From Actinomycetota bacterium (GTDB lineage: Bacteria; Actinomycetota; Acidimicrobiia; Acidimicrobiales; Microtrichaceae), in contig JAFDWA010000745.1 of assembly GCA_018268735.1 (NCBI GenBank), positions 1-11,325 on the forward strand: a DNA stretch of 11,325 nucleotides, read 5' to 3'. Under the pieces are notes generated by a model. It was not told where the DNA came from, did not search any database, and saw only the letters and a list, made by a program, of their open reading frames with translations. The translations under genes and the position numbers were made by a program. Shown here piece after piece: positions 6,191-11,325 of this stretch; within the stretch, counting starts at the first letter, position 1; each line of letters starts with the position of its first letter.

Positions 6191-6583
6191 TCAGCCCAGC
6201 GCCTTGGCCTTCAGCCGGTCGAACTCGGCCTGGTTGATCGCGCCCGACTGCAGCAGCTGCTGCGCCTGAGCGATCTGCTCCGCCGGCGACCCGCTGGACG
6301 CCACGGACTGCACGTAGTCGTTGAACTGCCTCTGGGCGTCGGCCTGCGCTGCGAGGTTCCGCTTGGCCATGCCGCCACCACGGGCGATCAGGTAGATCAG
6401 CGCGGTCAGGAACGGGAAGATCAGCAGGAAGATCACCCACGCCGCCTTCGCCCAGCCGCTCGTCTCGTGGTCGCGGAACAGGTCGCCCAGGATGCTGAAG
6501 AGGATCATGAAGTACATGACCATGAAGAAGATGACGAGGGTGGTCCAGAGGATCTCACCCAGGCCGATGTCAGCGAGGATCAT
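6191..6583 (-). CDS. Small PLDc_N-SHOCT membrane protein
   Basis: A 130-aa protein of unknown function. Two hydrophobic helices (about 10-33, ILWTTLVIFFMVMYFMILFS, and 46-67, KAAWVIFLLIFPFLTALIYL) flank a short loop with the FRDHETSGWAKAAW pattern of the phospholipase D nuclease N-terminal (PLDc_N) domain, which despite its name has no nuclease activity by itself. A polar, Gln-rich linker leads to a C-terminal SHOCT motif (about 101-128: EQIAQAQQLLQSGAINQAEF followed by a K-rich end). SHOCT is a short oligomerisation-like motif found at the ends of many bacterial proteins. ATG 6583 has GGAG six bases upstream. It is divergent from the LURP-one gene and upstream of the MFS gene on the same strand. 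A membrane-organising or stress role is only a guess. Confidence 0.85.
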   Translation of the reverse strand: MILADIGLGEILWTTLVIFFMVMYFMILFSILGDLFRDHETSGWAKAAWVIFLLIFPFLTALIYLIARGGGMAKRNLAAQADAQRQFNDYVQSVASSGSPAEQIAQAQQLLQSGAINQAEFDRLKAKALG

Positions 6584-6734
6584 CTCGGTCTCCGTCTGTG
6601 CGCTGGTCCGACCGGAGCCGGATCGGGGGAACGACGACGCCGATCACGTCGCCGGCGGTGCGCGACTGTCTACAGCACCGCAGCGCCCGGGGTGGCGACA
6701 CGGTCACCCGAACCGGGCGATGCGCTGGACGCAG

Positions 6735-6794
6735 CGACCGGAGATGATGGCAACCACTCCCTGACCCGCACCCATCGACCGCCATCTCCGGTCG
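6735..6794 (+). promoter_or_regulatory. 12-bp inverted repeat in the leader of the LURP-one gene
   Basis: CGACCGGAGATG (6735-6746) and CATCTCCGGTCG (6783-6794) are perfect reverse complements separated by 36 bases, ending 19 bases before the GGAGG Shine-Dalgarno at 6814-6818. They sit in the 244-bp divergent gap between the SHOCT gene and the LURP-one gene (6584-6827). This could be an RNA stem in the 5' leader or a pair of half-sites for a dimeric regulator. No clear -10/-35 pair was recognised in the gap. Confidence 0.5.
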
Positions 6795-6827
6795 GGTGCC
6801 ACCAGGACCGATCGGAGGATCTGCCCC

Positions 6828-7337
6828 ATGGGACTGCGACACCGCCACGTCGACGGACCGGACGTCGTCCGCTACCGGATGAGGGAGAAGGTGGTCGCGA
6901 TCGGCGACGACTCCTGGATCGACGACGAGTCGGGCAACCACGTCTACAAGGCGAACGGCAAGGCAGCGCGGGTTCGCGACACCTTCGTGCTCGAGGATGC
7001 AGGTGGCGGCCACGTCGCCAAGATCAAGGAGCGGACCCTGAGCGTCCGCGACAAGATGACGATCGACCTCGGTGACCGCTCCGCGACCGTCAAGAAGGCC
7101 CTCGTCGGGCTCCGCGACCGGTTCCACGTCGAGGTGGACGGGGCCCCGGACCTGAAGGTGCACGGCAACATCGTCGATCACGAGTACGAGATCGAACAGG
7201 ACGGCGACACGGTCGCGACGGTCTCGAAGCGCTGGTTCCGGGTCCGTGACACCTACGGGATCGAGATCCAGGCGGGCGCCGACGTCCCGCTGCTGCTCTC
7301 GGTGTGCATCGCGGTCGACGACATGTCCCGCGGCTGA
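6828..7337 (+). CDS. LURP-one-related (YxjI/Tubby-like) protein
   Basis: A 169-aa soluble protein of the LURP-one-related family (DUF567/YxjI), a 12-stranded beta barrel around a central helix related to the Tubby C-terminal domain. Family signs are the opening RYRMREKVVAIGDDSWIDDE, repeated beta-hairpin units ending in VRDTFVLED, VRDKMTIDL, LRDRFHVEV and VRDTYGIEI, and the weakly hydrophobic last helix PLLLSVCIAVDDM. No signal peptide. The biochemical role in bacteria is unknown; Tubby-like folds bind phosphoinositides in eukaryotes, which cannot be assumed here. ATG 6828 has GGAGG nine bases upstream. It is transcribed away from the SHOCT gene and ends only three bases from the stop of the convergent histidine kinase gene, leaving no room for a separate terminator. 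Confidence 0.88.
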   Translation: MGLRHRHVDGPDVVRYRMREKVVAIGDDSWIDDESGNHVYKANGKAARVRDTFVLEDAGGGHVAKIKERTLSVRDKMTIDLGDRSATVKKALVGLRDRFHVEVDGAPDLKVHGNIVDHEYEIEQDGDTVATVSKRWFRVRDTYGIEIQAGADVPLLLSVCIAVDDMSRG

Positions 7338-7340
7338 TCG

Positions 7341-8669
7341 TCACACGTCCGGGAAGCGCGCCGTCATCGAGGCGCCGCCACTCGGCGACTCGCCGACGAC
7401 GAGCGTTCCACCGTGGGCGTGCACGACCTGCTCCACGATCGCGAGGCCGAGGCCGGAGCCCGGCGTCGAACGGGCGTCCGCGGCACGCCAGAACCGCTCG
7501 GTGACGTGGCCGCGGTCCTCGGCACGGATCCCCGGACCTTCGTCGTCGACGACGAGGGCCCGGTCGTGGAGGCGCACGGTGACGGTGCCTCCGGGCGGAC
7601 TCCACTTGAGGGCGTTGTCGAGGAGGTTGAGCACGGCTCGTTCGAGCAGCGCCGGCTCGCCACGCATCGGGGTGGCCGCGAGATCGGTGACCATGCTGAC
7701 GTCGTCACGACGACGACGTGCACGATCCACAGCCTGCTCGACGACCGCGTCGAGATCGAGGTCCACGACGTGTCGGGCGTCGACCTCGTCACCTCGGGCG
7801 AGCTCGACGAGGTCCGCGACGAGCCCCGAGAGCTCCTCGATCTGCGCGGTCACGTCGGCCATCAGCGCCGTGCGGTCCGCAGCGTCCAGCTCCTCGCCGG
7901 AGCCGAGCACCTCGATGTTGGTCCGCAGGCTCGTGAGCGGCGTGCGCAGCTCGTGGCTCGCGTCCGCGACGAGTCGACGCTGCTCCACCCGCGATTCGTT
8001 GAGGGTCCGCAGCATCCGGTTGAAGCTCGACGCGAGCCCCTCGACCTCGTCGCCGCCCACCTCGGGCACCGACACCGACAGGTCCTCGGTGTCCGCGACG
8101 TGTGCAGCGGCCGACGCGAGCCGCGACACCGGTCGCATCGCGGAGCGCGACACCGCCCAGCCGAGAGCGAGGGCTGTCGCGACGCCGAGTGCGCCGGTGA
8201 AGGCGAACACGATGGTCAGCCGACGCACGGACTCCTCGATCTCGGTGGTGGTGCGCGCCACCTGGACGCCGAGCACCCGGCCGCCGACCTCGCCGGCCGA
8301 GACCGTCGCGACGCGGAACGACTCGACGCCCTCGCTCGCGTCGCTCAGCACCGGCCTGGTCGCGTCGCGGCCCGCCGAGAGGTCCGCAGCAGTCAGCGGC
8401 AGCGTCGGGAACGATCCGTGGCTCAGCACGGCGCCATCGGGGCTGAACACGCGGGCGGCGCGAGCAACCCCGCTGAGGCGGGCGCTGTCGCCAGGGTCGT
8501 GGACCGCCTGGAGCCGACGCAGGACGCGTTCGGCCTCGTTCGAGACGGCACGGTCGACCTGGTCGCGCAGCACGTGGCGGACCGAGACGATGCCCACGAC
8601 GGCGATCATGACCGCGACGAGCGCTGTCGACGCGGCGGCGGCCCACGCGACGCGCGAACGCAGCGTCAT
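7341..8669 (-). CDS. Sensor histidine kinase (HisKA/HATPase, MprB-like layout)
   Basis: Inner-membrane sensor kinase of 442 aa that autophosphorylates and passes phosphate to the response regulator encoded just upstream. Order: TM1 about 7-30, an extracytoplasmic sensor region about 31-150, TM2 about 152-174, HAMP about 175-227, HisKA with [17 protein letters not shown] (phospho-His239), then the ATPase domain with N-box [10 protein letters not shown] (N348/N352), G1 DEGPGI (376-381), F-box ERFWR (391-395) and G2 GSGLGLAIV (404-412). All catalytic boxes are intact. The ATG overlaps the regulator stop in an ATGA, so the pair is translationally coupled. The layout resembles envelope-stress kinases such as MprB, but the ligand is unknown. 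It could sense the MacB-type system or DUF5666 protein of the same operon (inference). Confidence 0.95.
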   Translation of the reverse strand: MTLRSRVAWAAAASTALVAVMIAVVGIVSVRHVLRDQVDRAVSNEAERVLRRLQAVHDPGDSARLSGVARAARVFSPDGAVLSHGSFPTLPLTAADLSAGRDATRPVLSDASEGVESFRVATVSAGEVGGRVLGVQVARTTTEIEESVRRLTIVFAFTGALGVATALALGWAVSRSAMRPVSRLASAAAHVADTEDLSVSVPEVGGDEVEGLASSFNRMLRTLNESRVEQRRLVADASHELRTPLTSLRTNIEVLGSGEELDAADRTALMADVTAQIEELSGLVADLVELARGDEVDARHVVDLDLDAVVEQAVDRARRRRDDVSMVTDLAATPMRGEPALLERAVLNLLDNALKWSPPGGTVTVRLHDRALVVDDEGPGIRAEDRGHVTERFWRAADARSTPGSGLGLAIVEQVVHAHGGTLVVGESPSGGASMTARFPDV

Positions 8670-9349
8670 GGGTCTGAACGCAGCACGTAGCCGACACCCC
8701 GGACGGTGTGGATCAGGCGGAGCTCGCCGCCGGCCTCGGTCTTGCGTCGCAGGTAGCCGATGTACACGTCGAGCGAGTTCGAGCTGGCACCGAAGTCGTA
8801 GCCCCAGACGTGCTCGAAGATCACCGACCGCGTCAGCACGATGTCCGGGTTCCGCATGAGCAGCTCGAGGAGGGCGAACTCCGTGCGGGTCAGGTCGTCG
8901 ACGCGTCGCTCCCCACGACCGGCCCGACGCGTCGCGAGGTTCAGCGTGAGGTCGGCGAACCGCAGCACGCTCGGAGCGCCGCCGTCGTCGGCCGCCCTGC
9001 GCAGCAAGGCCCGCAGCCGGGCCTTCAGCTCACCGAGGGCGAAGGGCTTGACGAGGTAGTCGTCCGCACCGGCATCGAGCCCCTCGATCCGATCGTCGAC
9101 CGCGGTCCGGGCCGTCAGCATGAGCACGGGGGTCCGGTCCCCACGTCGTCGCAGCTCGGCGCACGCAGCGAGGCCGTCCATCACCGGCATCTGCACGTCG
9201 AGGACCACGACGTCGATCGGTTCGAGCTGCAGCGCGTCGAGCGCATCGAGGCCGTTGGACGCCGCACGCACGTCGTAGCCGTCGAGGCGCAGCGCGCGGG
9301 AGATCGACGCCCGCACCGCCGGATCGTCGTCCACGATCAACACCCGCAT
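8666..9349 (-). CDS. OmpR/PhoB-family response regulator (MprA-like)
   Basis: Cytoplasmic DNA-binding regulator, 227 aa. The receiver domain (about 1-118) has acidic pocket VDDDP (6-10), phospho-acceptor Asp51 in [13 protein letters not shown], Thr79 and Lys101 in YLVKPF. The winged-helix DNA-binding domain (about 125-225) shows [20 protein letters not shown], then [17 protein letters not shown] and [11 protein letters not shown]. The start is ATG 9349, with GGAGG seven bases upstream and [10 protein letters not shown] as a normal family N-terminus. The frame stays open to GTG 9427, but that adds 26 atypical residues. It overlaps the kinase start by four bases. It lies 81 bp after the DUF5666 gene, a gap that may carry its own control. 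Likely targets are its own operon, including the MacB-type permease (inference). Confidence 0.95.
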   Translation of the reverse strand: MRVLIVDDDPAVRASISRALRLDGYDVRAASNGLDALDALQLEPIDVVVLDVQMPVMDGLAACAELRRRGDRTPVLMLTARTAVDDRIEGLDAGADDYLVKPFALGELKARLRALLRRAADDGGAPSVLRFADLTLNLATRRAGRGERRVDDLTRTEFALLELLMRNPDIVLTRSVIFEHVWGYDFGASSNSLDVYIGYLRRKTEAGGELRLIHTVRGVGYVLRSDP

Positions 9350-9356
9350 CCGAGCG

Positions 9357-9361
9357 CCTCC
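9357..9361 (-). promoter_or_regulatory. Shine-Dalgarno that fixes the response-regulator start
   Basis: GGAGG on the minus strand, seven bases before ATG 9349. It decides for the 227-aa form over the open-frame extension to GTG 9427, which has no such site. Confidence 0.75.
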
Positions 9362-9385
9362 ACGCCGCTCATGATCGCTCACGGC

Positions 9386-9432
9386 GACCGGTGGCGCGTC
9401 GGGGTGGGCGACCAGCACCGGCTGCACCGGTC
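9386..9432 (-). other. 8-bp inverted repeat between the DUF5666 gene and the response regulator
   Basis: GACCGGTG (9386-9393) and CACCGGTC (9425-9432) are reverse complements 31 bases apart. The right arm covers the DUF5666 stop codon and can also form a local 5-bp hairpin, ACCGG-CTGCA-CCGGT (9417-9431). No T-run follows. It could attenuate read-through into the two-component genes or be paired operator half-sites. This is the only sizeable gap in the right-hand gene cluster. Confidence 0.4.
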
Positions 9433-10060
9433 ATCCCCCGGCGCTGGACCCGGCTCCGGACGGACCCGAACGCGCGGGGCTCACCCCCGCGGCGGCGCCG
9501 GCGGTCGCGCCACCGCGTGCGCCTCCCTGGCTGATCGACGTCGCGGCGACGTCGCCATCGGCGCTCGTGGTCCCCTGCACCACGACGGTGGATCCCGCCT
9601 TGATGTCGGCGAGCGTCGCCGGCTCGAGCGCGGTGAGCGTCGTCGACGGGCTGGTGGTGACCTTGACGACACCTCCGTCGAAGGTGGACACGTACAGGTT
9701 GGAACCGTCGACGAGCTGCACCTGACCGACGGTCCCTGCTGCGCCGGTGCCCGACGCCCCGCGGGCCGCTCCGAACCCTCCCCGGCCACCTCCGAACCCA
9801 CCGGTGGACCGACCGGCGGCTCCCGCGGCTGCGGCGGCTCCGGTGGTCCCGGCGGTTGCGGCGTCGCTGGCGTGGTCGTTGCCGACCTTCGCTCCGACCG
9901 CGAACGCTCCGACCGCGATCACCGCGCACAGCAGGACCCACGTCAACGGCGAGGTGAGGCGCCGGGTGCGGCGCAGCTCGGCCGGTCGCTCGTGGTCGTC
10001 GAGGTGCTCCAACGGGTCGTCCGCCGGTGGCCCGGTTCGCTCGTCGCGGTCGATGGACAC
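9431..10060 (-). CDS. Membrane-anchored Gly/Ala-rich protein with DUF5666-like domain
   Basis: About 209 aa. A charged cytoplasmic N-terminus (about 35 residues) precedes one membrane helix (SPLTWVLLCAVIAVGAFAVG). Then comes a low-complexity Ala/Gly/Arg/Phe linker (TGGFGGGRGGFGAARG), a beta-rich domain (VGQVQLVDGSNLYVSTFDGG to VVVQGTTSADGDVAATSI) and a Gly/Ala/Ser-rich tail. The beta domain follows the DUF5666 pattern of a small OB-like barrel with a closing 'ADG..AT.I' strand; its role is unknown. Topology is N-in, C-out by charge. Start GTG 10060 is chosen because AGGAGG lies six bases upstream. ATG 10075, overlapping the permease stop, is the alternative and adds five residues. It sits exactly between a MacB-type permease and a two-component system, so it may be an extracytoplasmic accessory, adaptor or signal-passing protein (inference). 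Confidence 0.8.
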   Translation of the reverse strand: MSIDRDERTGPPADDPLEHLDDHERPAELRRTRRLTSPLTWVLLCAVIAVGAFAVGAKVGNDHASDAATAGTTGAAAAAGAAGRSTGGFGGGRGGFGAARGASGTGAAGTVGQVQLVDGSNLYVSTFDGGVVKVTTSPSTTLTALEPATLADIKAGSTVVVQGTTSADGDVAATSISQGGARGGATAGAAAGVSPARSGPSGAGSSAGG

Positions 10061-10066
10061 CGAAGT

Positions 10067-10072
10067 CCTCCT
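10067..10072 (-). promoter_or_regulatory. Shine-Dalgarno that fixes the DUF5666-protein start
   Basis: AGGAGG on the minus strand, six bases before GTG 10060. It overlaps the last base of the permease stop codon, so initiation here would be by ribosomes ending the permease. It argues against ATG 10075, whose own second and third codons are this site. Confidence 0.7.
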
Positions 10073-11295
10073 CATTCGTAGCGGAGCGCGTCGATCGGAC
10101 GCATGGTCGCGGCGCGCTGCGCGGGGTAGATGCCGAAGAACAGACCGACGCCGACGGCCACGCCGAAGGCGAGGGCGATCGAGTAGAGCTGGACCACCGG
10201 CTGCACGCCCACGATGCTGAAGCGGCTGCCGACGACCCCGATCATCACCCCGAGCGCTCCCCCGATGACCGATAGCAGGACCGCTTCGACGAGGAACTGG
10301 GTCAGGATGTGGGACCCTCGGGCGCCGATGGCCTTGCGGATGCCGATCTCGCGGGTCCGCTCGGTGACCGACACCAACATGATGTTCATCACGCCGATGC
10401 CGCCGACGAGCAGCGAGATCGCGGCGACGGCCCCCAGCAGGACGGTGAAGGTCTGGTTCGACGCGTCCTGCGTCTGCAGCAGCGATGCCTGGTTGAGCAC
10501 CTGGTAGCTCGACGACGTGGCGCCGCGGTGGCGGCTCAACAGCAACGACGTGACCTCGGCCTGGGCCGCGTCGGTCACCGATGCGGACCCTGCCTGCACC
10601 GTCACCGAGCTCACCGTCCCCGTGTTGCCGGCGACGGTGTCACGCACGGTCGTGATGGGAGCGACGGCGATGTCGTCCTGGTCGAGGAGGCCGTTGGTCC
10701 CCTTCGAGTCGAACACCCCGATCACCCGCAGGTAGGTGGGCCCGAACTTGACCTGCGCGTCCACGAGCGATGCCGGGTCGGTCCCGATCCCGAGGAGGTC
10801 CTGCACGAAGCTGGTCCCGACGACGACGACCTTGGCGTGGTCGGTGACGTCGGCCTGGCTGAAGAACGATCCCCACCGGACCGGGTAGTTGCGGACCGCG
10901 GAGAAGTTGGCGGTGGTGCCGATGAACTGGCCGGGTGTGGCAGTGGCTCCCTGGTAGCTCGCCGTGACGTTCGCGTTGACGACCGGCACCACCTGGCTGA
11001 TGTCGGGCACCTGGGTCCGGTCCCCCATCGCTGTGACGTCCGCGTCGGTGATCAACGTCGCCCGGCTCTGGGTGCCGCCACGCCGACCGAACCCGAACCC
11101 TCCCGCCCGGACCGTCAGGGTGTTCGACCCGAGCGCCTCGAGCTGCCGGGTGTTCGCGGCCGCGGATCCGGCACCGACCGCGACGAGGATGATCACAGCG
11201 GAGACGCCGATGAGCATGCCGAGCACGGTGAGGAAGGATCGGAGGCGGTTCGCCCGGATGCCACGAACTGCGATGCGGATGCTCTCGCGGATCAT
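10072..11295 (-). CDS. MacB/FtsX-type ABC transporter permease
   Basis: Inner-membrane permease of 407 aa of the MacB/FtsX (type VII ABC) class. It uses a partner ATPase to drive export or mechanical work on the cell-envelope side rather than carrying solutes through a channel. Seen: TM1 at about 20-44 (RLRSFLTVLGMLIGVSAVII), a large extracytoplasmic MacB_PCD domain (about 45-280), then three C-terminal helices (about 286-310, 336-358, 372-393) with the family signature TERTREIGIRKAIGA and the closing YPAQRAATMRPIDALRYE. There is no ATPase domain in this chain, so a separate ATPase is required and is expected just upstream, beyond the right edge. Start ATG 11295 is chosen for its GGAG seven bases upstream; GTG 11301 is too close to that site. 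The GGFGFGRRGG loop echoes the Gly-Phe-rich linker of the next protein. Confidence 0.93.
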   Translation of the reverse strand: MIRESIRIAVRGIRANRLRSFLTVLGMLIGVSAVIILVAVGAGSAAANTRQLEALGSNTLTVRAGGFGFGRRGGTQSRATLITDADVTAMGDRTQVPDISQVVPVVNANVTASYQGATATPGQFIGTTANFSAVRNYPVRWGSFFSQADVTDHAKVVVVGTSFVQDLLGIGTDPASLVDAQVKFGPTYLRVIGVFDSKGTNGLLDQDDIAVAPITTVRDTVAGNTGTVSSVTVQAGSASVTDAAQAEVTSLLLSRHRGATSSSYQVLNQASLLQTQDASNQTFTVLLGAVAAISLLVGGIGVMNIMLVSVTERTREIGIRKAIGARGSHILTQFLVEAVLLSVIGGALGVMIGVVGSRFSIVGVQPVVQLYSIALAFGVAVGVGLFFGIYPAQRAATMRPIDALRYE

Positions 11296-11325
11296 GACCA
11301 CGCTCCGTCGCCGGCGGCGACGCGA
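11292..11325 (-). CDS. Possible C-terminal tail of the upstream gene (partial)
   Basis: One minus-strand frame reads RVAAGDGAWS and then a TGA that overlaps the permease ATG as ATGA. That is the junction expected if a MacB-type ATPase gene ends here. Only ten codons are inside the window, so identity is inferred from operon logic and not seen. Confidence 0.35.
   Translation of the reverse strand, partial: RVAAGDGAWS

Noticed and set aside
9350..9427. N-terminal extension of the response regulator to GTG 9427
   Set aside because: The extra 26 residues are unlike OmpR-family proteins, and ATG 9349 has a well-placed GGAGG.
7246..10081. Long plus-strand frames (about 537, 425 and 457 codons) opposite the kinase, regulator and DUF5666 genes
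   Set aside because: They are antisense shadows; the opposite strand has intact catalytic motifs and correct start signals.

Overview
This is a GC-rich stretch (roughly 68-70% GC by eye) with strongly C/G-ending codons, tightly packed genes, GTG starts and at least one likely leaderless promoter. Together with the gene content (PLDc_N/SHOCT protein, LURP-one protein, MprAB-like two-component pair, PAS-GGDEF protein) this points to an actinobacterium. A deep-branching group such as Acidimicrobiia or Thermoleophilia is possible, but that is a guess. No tRNA, rRNA, transposase, integrase, phage gene or CRISPR array was found.

Left part (1-3972, all minus strand): a PAS-PAS-GGDEF diguanylate cyclase (2626-3972) is followed by a fused two-domain ABC importer permease (about 810-2570) and its ATPase (810 leftward, cut by the window edge). 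The permease stop and ATPase start share one base (TGATG), so these two are surely co-translated. The proteins are NitT/TauT-like, but no substrate-binding protein is in view, so the substrate is unknown.

Middle part (3973-7337): a divergent promoter region separates the diguanylate cyclase from a plus-strand PAP2 lipid phosphatase. The PAP2 frame has no normal start codon where its first membrane helix should begin. PAP2 converges with a minus-strand MFS transporter. Between and across their stop codons lies a 60-bp tandem duplication made of alternating inverted arms, the most unusual non-coding structure here. Upstream of the MFS gene on the same strand is a small PLDc_N-SHOCT membrane protein. 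A LURP-one/YxjI-like protein is transcribed divergently from it, with a 12-bp inverted repeat in its leader.

Right part (7341-11325, all minus strand): an apparent operon reads, in transcription order, the possible tail of an upstream gene, a MacB/FtsX-type ABC permease, a membrane-anchored DUF5666-like Gly/Ala-rich protein, an OmpR-type response regulator and a sensor histidine kinase. Junctions are overlapping or nearly so, except for 81 bp before the regulator. The arrangement suggests an envelope-stress or export module in which the two-component system controls, or senses through, the MacB-type machine. The MacB ATPase should lie just outside the right edge.

Most genes are recognisable families. 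The points most worth a second look are the repeat at 4737-4880, the PAP2 start, the DUF5666 protein inside a MacB/two-component operon, and hairpins placed at gene junctions.
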